Origin: Macrocystis pyrifera
Lineage: Eukaryota > Sar > Phaeophyceae > Laminariales > Laminariaceae
Assembly: GCA_031763025.1 (NCBI GenBank)
Contig: JASSKH010000016.1
Span: 4,774,001-4,838,000 of the forward strand
Length of the DNA: 64,000 nt
Reading direction: 5' to 3'
Part shown: positions 23,431 through 33,290 of the stretch, piece after piece
How positions within the stretch are numbered: the stretch's first letter is position 1
Layout: each line of letters starts with the position of its first letter
Made by a program: the position numbers and the translations under genes
The notes under the pieces: model-generated
The model's input: the letters and a program-made list of their open reading frames with translations, nothing else
What the model was told of the DNA's origin: nothing
The model's database searches: none

Positions 23431-23709
23431 TTGGAAAGCTTTGGACGCCTCGGAAAGGAAGGCAGCGATCTAATTGATCAGTTGGCGACAAGCATAGTTG
23501 GAGGGACGGACGGATCGTCCCGAGCGCGGAAGGGCGTCTGCAAAGAACGCCTCTTCCAGATCATCTCCGTGACTACACAGGTCGCAATTTCACGTAGAGT
23601 ACATAGATATAAACTTGCCCTGAGGGACCGCCAGGCCGCTAGGGGAAGGGAGGAAGAAGCCGGAGGAATGCGGCCAATGACATGGGGATGGAACGTCGAT
23701 GAGGAATAG
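23431..23709 (+). pseudogene. short open frame, possible retroelement C-terminus
   Basis: A 92-residue frame with SFGRLGKEGSDLIDQLATSI and KERLFQIISVTTQVAISRRV, ending in a basic then acidic tail. The FGR.G....DLI.QL...ISR pattern recalls the C-terminal ends of some algal retroelement polyproteins, but I cannot name a family with certainty. It starts right at the edge of the fold-back cluster, so the 5' part may have been cut off by that insertion. Confidence 0.3.
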
Positions 23710-23800
23710 AATATATTGTACTGGTAGCTAAAATGAAATGTTGTGGGGAATGGGAATTTGGAAACGACAGGAAGAGAAGTGTATGAGGGATACTACTGAT

Positions 23801-23901
23801 TTAACCCTTTTAGTACCGCAGTCCCGTTTTGGGGACAAATCACTTGGAATCAGACTGGTTTGTCCCCAAATCGGGACTGACTGCGGTACTAAAGGGGTTA
23901 A
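23801..23901. mobile_element. piggyBac-type MITE, copy 1 (101 bp with TTAA ends)
   Basis: Starts TTAACCCTTTTAGTACCGCA and ends with the complement TGCGGTACTAAAGGGGTTAA; arms continue with CCCGTTTTGGGGACAAA against TTTGTCCCCAAATCGGG. TTAA at both ends plus a CCCTTT start is the signature of piggyBac superfamily elements. Only about 100 bp, so non-autonomous. A decayed relative is at 38060-38164. Confidence 0.8.
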
Positions 23902-24047
23902 GGAAGGATATTTGGTTTATATAGGAACGGCATATACGCTATTTTGTCAGAAGGCAAGAATAATAATAATAGTTGATACTCGAACTGGATTTATAAAAAT
24001 ATATATATTATTATACCTGGTATATATTACTGTGACGTTGGGGTCTA

Positions 24048-24277
24048 TGGCCTCTGCCAGATGATATCAGCAAGAGGGCTTCCAGCGAGGGACTCCACCA
24101 GTCTCGCTGGCCTCGCACTCAGTAAGTCTTGTTCTTAGAGCTTGTATTATCACGGAGTGATCCTCATCGGACCACGAGCCAGGTGGCTAGGGGACATCAC
24201 ACAGGATCCCCGGCCACTGCTCCACTCACACATGCGATTACACTGAAACCTCCACGGCTTGGTATCTTTTGGCTACA
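24048..24277 (-). repeat. 3' LTR of the gypsy element
   Basis: Same 230 bp as 29582-29811 with no difference that I can see. Confidence 0.9.
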
Positions 24278-24292
24278 GCACCCCCAAAGCGA
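24278..24292 (-). other. candidate polypurine tract
   Basis: On the minus strand CTTTGGGGGTGC directly precedes the 3' LTR. The G run is short and interrupted by a T, so the call is by position mainly. Confidence 0.4.
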
Positions 24293-24356
24293 GTTCACTC
24301 GACACGAACGAGCTTGACAAAACCAAAAAAACCAAGACGAAATCGCATGCGGCAAA

Positions 24357-27300
24357 TCACAAATCAATGCTGAACTCTGAAGCAATTTTAATCTTGAGCG
24401 CACGGGTCATCCGTAATTTGCGCAATTCCTTCACGACGAATTCAGGCGCAGCAGAATAAATCGACCGCAAAGACTCCCACGTGCGCTCCTCTGCTTCGAA
24501 ACCATCCCAATCGACCAAGACAATCACCTCGTTGGCATCATCTTCGGCCACATGCACCAAAGCATTCATGCGGCATTCACCCTGCGCAAAGGAATGTTGG
24601 AAAACATCCTTCAGATCAGCGGTGACGTTCAACGTCGCATCCGCATAAAATCGTAAACGAGCCACGTGAGCTTGATGCACCTTCCCAGAAACGATGTTCT
24701 GAACTGAGTACACATGATCATGATCAGCTGCTACCACACGCCACGGACCAGTCCATGTGGACAACAATTTCGGTGTGACACCCTGCCGACGAACACGAGC
24801 ATACAACACGAAATCACCAACCGCAAATTTTGGCAACACCACCTGGCCCTGAGCCTGTTTACGTTTGTTGTCGCGAGACACGGCAACAGCTGCGCGAATA
24901 TCGGCGCAAAATCTCTCCTGCTCTGCAACGACTTCACGGACGTTCGCACGCAACAAGTCAGCATTCATCACGTCAACATTCCACCTGCCATCAGACTCAG
25001 AAACGAGCGCCGAGAAATCGGTACGCGGAGCACGCCCAAACATCACGCTGTACGGAGTGCTTCGGTAACGTTCACGAAACGAAGTGTTCAAGGCCCACTG
25101 AGCGGCCGGCAAAACATCAACCCACTCCGAAACCTGACGACGCTGTTCTGACAGAATGGAACGCAGAGCACGTACCACCTCTTTTACCATGCGTTCACAC
25201 GTACCGTTCGACCACGGCGTGTAAGCGACAGCAAAACGATGTTCGATGTGCAACGCGTCGCTCAACAAAGCAAGCACCCTGTTCTTGAAATGCGTGGCGG
25301 TATCACTCACCCACACACGCGGCACCCCCAAAGTCTTACACCAGGCTAGCAAATGCTTCGCTGTGACCTCGGCTGTACAAGCCTCGGGCGGTTCCAACGC
25401 CACGTAGTTGGACAAATCATCCATGATGACCAAAACATATCGGAAACCATCCTCATCAGGCAGGCCATCGCTACCTTCGGGCCCGCTGTGGCCAACATAC
25501 AAAAAATCAAAGTGCACCACTTCTCCCGGAGCGGTACCATGCACCGTGTCTCCGTAGGGACGAGGAATGAGTGCACCTGCACGCGTGTCTACACAGTGCA
25601 AACACTGGCGAACGAATTCGCGAACCTGAGAATCCATGTGAGGCCAAACACAATATTCCTTCAGGCGAAACAAAGTCGGCGCCACACCACGGTGACCAGC
25701 CGAGCGCATGTGCGCGCACACCATCAAACGAGTTTGAAGAGCAAGATCATCCGGCGGAATCCACAAGACGTCACGCACCCCAACACGCACACGAAACAAA
25801 CCATCATCGGCCAAGGTAGCTTGACCGAAGGTTGTCGAAAATTCATGAACACCAACGCCGATACGAGCGACAGACCTTTGTTGCGAGGCACGAATCACAT
25901 CCAATGCGGGAAGCGAATCGTCAGCATTACATGGGCTGTGCACGGCAACCGAACGAACAGGCACCGTAGGAACTTTGACCCAACGAGACAACAGATCCCC
26001 CCAACAGTTTCGATCGCCAGGGATGTGTTCGATTGCATAGCGGTATTGTCCTAAAACACCCTTCCAATTCTCTAGGCGTTGTGCCATGGTCTTTGTGACC
26101 GTCGTGACACACTTCTCCGGATTGAAAATGTACTGCAAGTTTCGATGATCAGTAAAGATATGAACACCACCCCAAAGCAGGTATTCGAGCCTCCGGAACG
26201 TATTAACGATCGCAAAACCTTCTTTGTCGACAGTCGCCCAGCGCAACTGCGAACCTGTGAACGAACCACTCAGAAATCCGAGAGGCTCGTGAGACATGCT
26301 TTCCAACGCCAATCCACTGCGAAATTCGTGTTCAGGCACTTGGGTGAGAAAACTACCCCAATGGAAATCAGAAGCGTCAGGAAACATCAAAACAACGCAC
26401 CCGGGACGAGGATGATGAAGCGGCACTGCTTGCGCCACCAAACCCCGTGCGGCATTCCACGCCCGCACCCGATCCTCCGTCCACGCGGTATCCTTGATGA
26501 CACGATTGCGCGCCACTCGCTTAGTCCGACGTGTAGCCCCAACAAGGAGCTCCTCCAAAAAATCACGTAACGGTGCTACCGTTTCCGCTAAACGTGGTAA
26601 CGATGTACGCAACCAGTTGACAGCCTGCAAGAATTGCATTAGTTCTCCAGCGTTTTCGGGACGACGCATTTCACTTAAACCTTGCACTCGAGCGGGGTCA
26701 TGGGACACGACACCATTGGAATACACCTTACCACACCAGACCAGTTCACGAGAGAAGAAGGTACACTTGTGGGCGGCGACAAACAGTCCAACATTCTCCA
26801 GGCGTTCAAGAATGTCATCAAGCAGCTGCAGAAGAGCTTCTTCGGTGTCTGCGAAAAAGAAAACGTCATCGACCCAAACTTTGCAATCCAAACCACGCAA
26901 CACTTCAGTCATGACACCTTGGAAATAAGAAGTCGCATTCAAAACACCTTGGGGAACACGGGTAGGCGTGAACAAACCGTCGCTTGTCGCCATGGTGAAG
27001 ACGTCTTGCGCCTCCGGAGCCAAAGGCATCTGCCAGTACCCTTGAAGTAGGTCCAGCTTGCCGAAGAAACGCGCCCCCAGCAGATCTCCCCTGTCTTCAT
27101 GGTTGGGCATGACGCCCGGGGACTTCTCCACCTGTGCGTTCACCGCCGAGTAGTCGCTCACCAAACGGAAAGAGTCCTTCTTGGGCACCGCCATCGCCGG
27201 ACTCGCCCACACCGCCTGGATGTTGTGGTAGACAAAGCCAAAAAACACCAAAGCAGCAATGCACTTCGAGAGCCAGTCCCTTTTCGTCGGTTCGTACCGA

Positions 27301-27374
27301 CGTGGCGTTGCCTTGACAGGCTTCGCGCCTGTTGCTTCAGCTGCACTCGCATCGGCTCCACTTGCGCTGGCGGA
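24357..27374 (-). CDS. pol: gypsy Pol: reverse transcriptase, RNase H, integrase, chromodomain-like tail
   Basis: Copies element RNA into DNA and inserts it. The frame is open from 27374; the first ATG-like start is at 27251, but RT-like sequence (KPVKATPRRYEPTKRDWLS) already lies upstream of it, so entry is by a -1 shift from the protease frame. RT: AVPKKDSFRLVSDYSAVN, then FGKLDLLQGYWQMPL and VPQGVLNATSYFQ; the active site is VWVDDV in place of the usual Y(V/I)DD. RNase H: FPDASDFHWGSFL and IFTDHRNLQYI. Integrase: the zinc segment H..H..C..C (GHRG ... CLHCVDTRAG) and the D,D,E core (VHFDFLY, WVSDTATHFKN, NGTCERMVKEV). The C-terminus VLVDWDGFEAEERTWESL resembles a chromodomain, as in chromoviruses. 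No internal stop. Confidence 0.92.
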   Translation of the reverse strand, partial: SASASGADASAAEATGAKPVKATPRRYEPTKRDWLSKCIAALVFFGFVYHNIQAVWASPAMAVPKKDSFRLVSDYSAVNAQVEKSPGVMPNHEDRGDLLGARFFGKLDLLQGYWQMPLAPEAQDVFTMATSDGLFTPTRVPQGVLNATSYFQGVMTEVLRGLDCKVWVDDVFFFADTEEALLQLLDDILERLENVGLFVAAHKCTFFSRELVWCGKVYSNGVVSHDPARVQGLSEMRRPENAGELMQFLQAVNWLRTSLPRLAETVAPLRDFLEELLVGATRRTKRVARNRVIKDTAWTEDRVRAWNAARGLVAQAVPLHHPRPGCVVLMFPDASDFHWGSFLTQVPEHEFRSGLALESMSHEPLGFLSGSFTGSQLRWATVDKEGFAIVNTFRRLEYLLWGGVHIFTDHRNLQYIFNPEKCVTTVTKTMAQRLENWKGVLGQYRYAIEHIPGDRNCWGDLLSRWVKVPTVPVRSVAVHSPCNADDSLPALDVIRASQQRSVARIGVGVHEFSTTFGQATLADDGLFRVRVGVRDVLWIPPDDLALQTRLMVCAHMRSAGHRGVAPTLFRLKEYCVWPHMDSQVREFVRQCLHCVDTRAGALIPRPYGDTVHGTAPGEVVHFDFLYVGHSGPEGSDGLPDEDGFRYVLVIMDDLSNYVALEPPEACTAEVTAKHLLAWCKTLGVPRVWVSDTATHFKNRVLALLSDALHIEHRFAVAYTPWSNGTCERMVKEVVRALRSILSEQRRQVSEWVDVLPAAQWALNTSFRERYRSTPYSVMFGRAPRTDFSALVSESDGRWNVDVMNADLLRANVREVVAEQERFCADIRAAVAVSRDNKRKQAQGQVVLPKFAVGDFVLYARVRRQGVTPKLLSTWTGPWRVVAADHDHVYSVQNIVSGKVHQAHVARLRFYADATLNVTADLKDVFQHSFAQGECRMNALVHVAEDDANEVIVLVDWDGFEAEERTWESLRSIYSAAPEFVVKELRKLRMTRALKIKIASEFSIDL

Positions 27375-28573
27375 TCACCACACAGCGCACGGCGAAAAGC
27401 ACCCACGCGACGAGCCAAAATTTCGCGCAAACGGGTTGCTCCGCCGACGCTTAATCCACTCTGCTCTGCCTGCTGCACGCTGTCCTCCAACGCCCGTTCT
27501 CGGGCCGTCCGCTCCGCCTCCGGATCCATGAACATGTCTGGCCCCCGGTCGACCAAATGTTCCACCGCCTTGTCCTCCGGAGCATCCACCGTAGCCTCGG
27601 TCTGAAAAGCACGCACGGAAACCGTCACTCTGCGCGCCGCAAGGTAACTCGGAGTCTCCACACCGGTCGATACCGGCACTGCGCGAGGGCGAAGCTTCTC
27701 CAGAGCTTCACGGTAGACGTCGATGCCAAGAGCTTTCATGGTAGCCATGCCAAACAGAACGACGTTATCTGTACCAGGCATGACCGCGAAAGTGATGGGC
27801 TCCAATTTCACCGCTCCCCACGGCGTCCGTACACTCACGGCAATCGGCACCGTTTTGTGCGTGACCATCACTGAAACACCCGTAGCGGTTTTCGCCTGCT
27901 GCGGGCCATTTTCGAACGGAATTTGCAGATCGGCGCCGCCGAAATGCGAAGACAGCTGCTGAAGTAAGCCGACACCGATGGACGTGAGCGCCGACCCCGA
28001 ATCAAGGATCACACGCGCCATCAGCGAACCAACCGACCCTGGCAAAGAGAGATCAGCGCGTAAACACTCAGCGCTGCGATCGACAGGCACTTCACCTGCC
28101 GTTGAACTCTGGTCGGTACCAAGAGTCACCTGACGCCATGGCTGCCCTCCTACAGCCGGCGCCGAAGAAATAGAATCGGCGGTCCACCCCGACCAAGACG
28201 TCGAATATACAGACGGTTCCGGCGCTACCGCCCCTGCAGCAGCACCAGACACTGACTCCGCCCGCTCGGTGGATGGCGAAGTTCTCGCTCCAGCAGCACC
28301 CACCGATGTTCCAGCTCCTCCAACGTATACAGCTCGGCCGGCAACAGACGAACCAGATCCCGACCCAGCGGCTCCTGCCGCTGGCGGCCACCAGAAGTTG
28401 AAGAAGCAACAGCAGAAGTTCCACCGCCCGCTGTCAATTGATTGCCACCACGGCCACCGCGCCCGCGTCCATGGTTGAATCTGCCCCGGCCGCCATTGCG
28501 GCCCCCGCGATACCCTGACGACCCGCGCCCACCACTGCTGGGAGCTGTGCCGCCACCGCGAGCTTTTGGGCAA
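27158..28573 (-). CDS. gypsy protease frame (aspartic protease)
   Basis: Lies in the -1 frame relative to gag and has no necessary start of its own; it is probably reached by frameshift within the overlap 28225-28573. The retropepsin core is LMARVILDSGSALTSIG, with DSG as the catalytic triplet, followed by a flap-like region and VVLFGMATMKALGIDVY. After the protease the frame runs to VEPMRVQLKQQA, which is the usual lead-in to reverse transcriptase, and then loses homology; the continuation is in the next -1 frame. No typical slippery heptamer stands out at either junction. Confidence 0.75.
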   Translation of the reverse strand: MPKSSRWRHSSQQWWARVVRVSRGPQWRPGQIQPWTRARWPWWQSIDSGRWNFCCCFFNFWWPPAAGAAGSGSGSSVAGRAVYVGGAGTSVGAAGARTSPSTERAESVSGAAAGAVAPEPSVYSTSWSGWTADSISSAPAVGGQPWRQVTLGTDQSSTAGEVPVDRSAECLRADLSLPGSVGSLMARVILDSGSALTSIGVGLLQQLSSHFGGADLQIPFENGPQQAKTATGVSVMVTHKTVPIAVSVRTPWGAVKLEPITFAVMPGTDNVVLFGMATMKALGIDVYREALEKLRPRAVPVSTGVETPSYLAARRVTVSVRAFQTEATVDAPEDKAVEHLVDRGPDMFMDPEAERTARERALEDSVQQAEQSGLSVGGATRLREILARRVGAFRRALCGDPPAQVEPMRVQLKQQARSLSRQRHVGTNRRKGTGSRSALLLWCFLALSTTTSRRCGRVRRWRCPRRTLSVW

Positions 28574-29372
28574 TCAGAAACATAATGGTTGGGATCACCA
28601 CACTCGAAACAGACGCGAACAAACGACTTTTTCGCGGACTGCTGCTGTTTCGGTTTCTGCTGCTGTTGGCGTCGCGGTTCAGCTGCCCCTGCAGCATCTT
28701 TCCGACCATACGCCTCGATGAATTTCCACTGTTCTGCAGCAGAAAAAATTTGGTCCATGACCAATGCCGGGTCCTTCTTCCACCCTGCAGCGTACGTGAG
28801 CTGACCTTTTACGTACTTTTTGAACTCGGACGGCCATAAGCCATCCACCAACGCCATGCTCACAAATTCCGCCGGTCCGGGCAACCACGAACGGTCCTGC
28901 GCGCGGTACATGGCATGCACCGCGTGATTCTCCGCAAAATACTTTTCCATAGCGGAGTTTACCATCATCGCGCGGTCTTTGACGGATGTTTCACCGCCCT
29001 GCTTTTCATCGCGCCTCATTGAGAGAACGCGACGCAAGTCCGCTGCCGCCCGCGAGGTGTCAAATCTGTTGCTGGTGGTTGTGTAACCAGCGTGCTGCCT
29101 AACAGCGTCCAACAACTCCGAGGCGGTCATCGTAGTCTGATGCTTGTAAAATCCCTCAAAACACCGATGAATGTAATTGGGGATAAGCTGGCCCATGCTC
29201 ACTTTGGAGTGCTGAACCACCCCCTGAGCGTTGGCGAGCTGCAGCCGTTCCTCATAATCGAGGTACGCTGCGTAAAAAAAACACGAGAGGCCTGCTCGGT
29301 CCACACCTCTCCGTATTTCGGTGGAGTCAGAGACTCCCCTACCACCAGCGGCGTGCTTGCCGTGTGCGCCAT
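28225..29372 (-). CDS. gag: gypsy Gag with CCHC zinc knuckle
   Basis: Particle-forming, RNA-binding protein. The long open frame (up to 29572) has no ATG before residue 120, so translation from it alone is unlikely. A better start is the ATG at 29372 in the neighbouring frame (MAHTASTPLVVGES), which meets the main frame by a -1 shift at an eight-T run (A run at plus 29274-29281); the joined text is smooth. Whether this is slippage or a one-base indel cannot be decided. The main frame has VKDRAMMVNSAMEKYF and WLPGPAEFVSMALVDGLWP, then one zinc knuckle, CFECGDPNHYVSDC, and Gly/Arg-rich RGG repeats. The frame ends at 28225, overlapping the protease frame by 349 bases. Confidence 0.8.
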
Positions 29373-29581
29373 AATCCACAGCAGTCCACCTGGACTCTAC
29401 TGTAATAACGGAGAAACTGCCGCCTGACCTGTGCGTCCTCCAGCTCCCGGAGCGTCCTCCCCTGCTGTGCGCTTCAAGCCGTTTCGATCCGTCCAACGGG
29501 CCAACTGCCTTCCCAGCTGTGACCCAATACTCCGCAGCCGAAAACTCCTCCAACAGAAGTTCCGCGAATATCTAGATATTA

Positions 29582-29811
29582 TGGCCTCTGCCAGATGATA
29601 TCAGCAAGAGGGCTTCCAGCGAGGGACTCCACCAGTCTCGCTGGCCTCGCACTCAGTAAGTCTTGTTCTTAGAGCTTGTATTATCACGGAGTGATCCTCA
29701 TCGGACCACGAGCCAGGTGGCTAGGGGACATCACACAGGATCCCCGGCCACTGCTCCACTCACACATGCGATTACACTGAAACCTCCACGGCTTGGTATC
29801 TTTTGGCTACA
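29582..29811 (-). repeat. 5' LTR of the gypsy element
   Basis: On the minus strand it starts TGTAGCCAAAAGATACC and ends GGCAGAGGCCA (TG...CA). Directly inside, on either strand, lies the 14-bp perfect palindrome AATATCTAGATATT (29567-29580) where a tRNA primer-binding site is expected; no TGG-starting tRNA complement is seen there. Confidence 0.9.
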
Positions 29812-32800
29812 GGTCCAATCCAGTTTTCGTAGCAGGATGCCAAACGCGCGGGAGGTATTGGATGTCAAACGTGCGGGAGGTGTTGAGGAATTATGTCACG
29901 ATAGAATCAACGCTACTACGCAATCCTGGAGCTTGATGCATATACCCCTCGAGCAGGGCTGTTTCGCTTCCGATTTGTTCGGGTCGCTTGACCCTAGTAA
30001 AACATACCGGCCACACCCCTCAAGTCCAGCACCACTTTAATGACGCTCGTCGTACCGACGAAGCGCTGTACACTTTCCTAATCCATCATTGAAGTGTACG
30101 ATGTCGTCGCGGATATGGAAGCGGAAAAATATTGCCGTTGTCTCGATTTTGAGCAACAAGGCCGGCCACCTTGAGGCATACTGTTAAAACATCGAACGAA
30201 ACCTATCCCGTTTTTTTCAGTTCTGGGTGCGCGATCGAGGCCCTATACCGTTCTGCTAATGTATTTACTGCTTTTGGGGTCGCATGATACGTGCTACCCA
30301 CATCCCGCGCCCCACGGGTGGTGACGCAGGTATCAGCAGGGAAGCGCTAAGGCCCATTCGAGAGAAATATGAGCCCACCAGGACAAGCTGCGCGCTCCCG
30401 TGGATAGTGGAGGTCCTGCAGGCGCCACGCGTGGCAGAGTGAATCGACGAGGACCTTCAGTTTGAACAGATAGTGTGCAGAACATCAAGCTGTTCGAGAC
30501 TAGGGGGCACCAGAGTATTGCTGTGCAGTCATCAATGGCATCGGTGTTTTCGGACGTTTGCCCGTACGTCGTATCAACTGGGTATTATAGACAGTGGGGG
30601 CATAAAAATAACACCAGAATCAGTTGTTTGGATCACAAGGTTGGGGGGGCACATTAACTGCTGTGCACCAGACTAGCGTTGCCGCGACTTAAAACAGTCG
30701 ACGGAGAAGAACGCCATTTGTAAATTCAGTCGGCGGTGCGAGTTGGATGCGGCTGAGACGAAATACATCAGGCGGGCTTCAATTCTGGCCGGTCGCACAA
30801 GTAGTGTGTGTCAAGTGCAAGCAATTTGGAGAGTACTACTCAGATCAAACTATATGATGTACGGCTCGTGCAGCGTGTACATTGACTCCATATGTTTCAA
30901 GTAGATATCATAGGTTTTAGCCGACCTTATTACCCCTTTGAGAACAAGATGATGATGTGGTGTTTTCTTGTGTTGCGCATTCTGCCAACCAATGTTTTCA
31001 CGTGCCTTGATTGTTCCGCACGAATTGTAAGTGTACTCTCCATGCAACTACACCCAACACTTTCGGTCGGTGCACAGCGTCCAAGAGCGGGGTGCGCTTG
31101 AGCTATATGTGAAGAGCATTTTTTTTGTCTGTATGCTTCGGGGGGCTGTGGGAGCAGTGATCAACGAAGACTGCTTCTGCGCGGTTCAACCAAATAGGAT
31201 TCACGACTGCTACTATCGAGGGGCAAACCATTAACAATGTCAAAACATTATACCACACTATGGGACAAAGAATTTACTCGATATTATCTATATGTACCAC
31301 GTACAAGAGAAGATGCGATTGGCACATCTTTGTGTTTCCACCTTACATAGCCTTCCGCCTGCACGTACTCGTTTATACTTTTTCATTTCACTCTGTCGGG
31401 AAAGCTGCTCACTCACGGTGAGTGCTCGTGATGTTGTCACATCAAACATCGACCAATTCAAATTTCCAAGAAGATGGGGAAAAGACCTATCTATACAGGC
31501 AGAGCGAACTAAGAAAGAGAGAGTGCACAGTATATCTGTCGTGTGCGAGTGTAAATGGTCCCCAAAGCTTCATTGTAGGCAAGTACTGCAGCAGTAGTAT
31601 AGAGATACATGACGCAAGGCTGCACATGCAATATGTAGGCCTTGTGCGCTCGTAAGAAAAAAAAACAGAAACAAAACAAAATCCTGCTGCACTCAAAAGA
31701 CACCAGTACCTCGGCAAATGCGAGCCCAACTCGAGATGGCTTGAAATGAGACAAGTCCCACGCGTTAGCTCAAGATGGCCCGCTTCTGCAGATACCGGAG
31801 TTGTGGAAATCGGTAACGTACAGCTCTCGCAATCGGGAATGTAACAAAACGACTCTTACAGGCAGGCATACTCTTAAAATAATGGGAGCCTGTACACACC
31901 GCTGCGTTTTGTTTGGTCGCTTTTTTGGCGCTTCGCGCCAAATGAGTTTAACTGCCCATATGAGGTAAGACCATGAAAGTGCGGCCATTTCAGCGACTGT
32001 ATCTCGCGGGGAACTCAAAATGATACTTTCTGGTGTCAGGACTTGTTTTACTGATTTTGCGAGAGTTTTCCAATACAGTCGGTAGTTCATTGTAGGGCAG
32101 GGCAAGGGTTGCCCTGCTGTTCCCTAGGTGTTACCATATAATAAAAAAGGTTGGACGGAGGTATGAAAATTCTCTCGCGACGTTGATATTTGCCACGTAG
32201 AATATTACTTGTTTGAAGATGCTGCAGTTGCCGCTATTTCGAAGCAAAAAAACAAAACAAGTTCATACTCGTACAGGGTCTGGGTTCGAATTTTTTTTAC
32301 GAGGGAGCAAGATAATGAATACCAGTAAATTTCACAGATCAGACAATAGCTGGGATGGCGCTGCGTGGGCACCTACGAGAGACCAGAAGGAAAGGGCGAA
32401 GAATCTACACGATACGGCCAGAGGGTGGCGCAAAATAACAGACTTCGTCAGGCCCGCTCGTGTCTCCGTGGCTTTCCAGCGCGACATACCCTTAGCCCCG
32501 CCATGCCGTATGCTACCTGCCACAAGCCGGCCGTCCTTCGAGACCTCGACAGCCACAGCGGGACATCCCACGGATGACCAAGGAAGAACCCGTTTGCGAA
32601 TCCATGCGCACTGGCCGGAGTATTCACTGAATTGTCGAACATCTCTGTTTAAGTTTTGGCACGAACAAAAATTGCTCCGTTCTCCCTGGTGAAACTTTCT
32701 ACTGGTATACCATAAGTACAGTACTAATAGTTTGTAGTTTTGATGCTACGTTGTGACGGTGGTATATATACCAATTCTAGATTGTTGTGAATATGTTGGT

Positions 32801-33290
32801 TTTAGACTGCTGAACGGGAGCCATATTTTTTTCCCGATCGTGAGTCTCCAGGCTTCATTTGGTCAATTCGCCCATGCAGCTCATTTTTTACACCATCATT
32901 GGCTTCCGTGCCAAAAAAGACGCAGGGCGGGTGTCTGCTGCCTGTTATGCTACAGTAGTAATGCTCAGAAAAGAGGCATTGTAACGTTGGGGCCGGGACC
33001 GAAAGATATACCGAAATCAACATGCAACACTCCGTCAGTGGTGAGAGGTGCGTTTCCTTCGTAATCTATCGTTAGCATCAGGAATACGACAATCAAATAC
33101 CGGTGTCACACCAGGGCATGCAACATAACTCCGCCAAAACAGTGCGAGAGCAAGGCCTTATAGCAGCGCAAAGTCGTGAAACCGTCGCGATCTATACTCT
33201 ACGCGCCGCATCGGTGGCCCTGTCGTTGTTTGTTCGCAGCAGCTCTTCCACAACAGGGCGTACACACGTTTGCTCTATAACTAAGTCCTA
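29812..33290. other. intergenic, no gene recognised
   Basis: About 3.5 kb between the gypsy element and the 3' end of the dihydroorotase gene. A frame at 32213-32692 contains NSWDGAAWAPTRDQKERAK but nothing recognisable. Bases 31650-31860 belong to a roughly 200-bp dispersed repeat also seen at 56160-56370 and 57510-57720 (CCGCACTCA, then GTGGAAATCGG.AACGTACAGCTCTCGCAA). Confidence 0.5.

Larger units (their letters stand above)
24048..29811 (-). mobile_element. Ty3/gypsy-type LTR retrotransposon (5.76 kb)
   Basis: Two 230-bp LTRs (24048-24277 and 29582-29811), which I read as identical, bound a minus-strand gag, protease and pol. The domain order RT, RNase H, integrase defines Ty3/gypsy. Identical LTRs mean a recent insertion. 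Flanks are GGTCTA (24042-24047) and GGTCCA (29812-29817): one mismatch over six bases, so a target duplication is not clean. Reading frames step back by one base twice or three times along the element (see gag, protease and pol). Confidence 0.93.

Noticed and set aside
24714-28478. Many open frames on the plus strand opposite the gypsy element (for example 25353-26054, 26079-26570, 27099-27605)
   Set aside because: They are the antisense of gag and pol coding sequence; none has a motif of its own.
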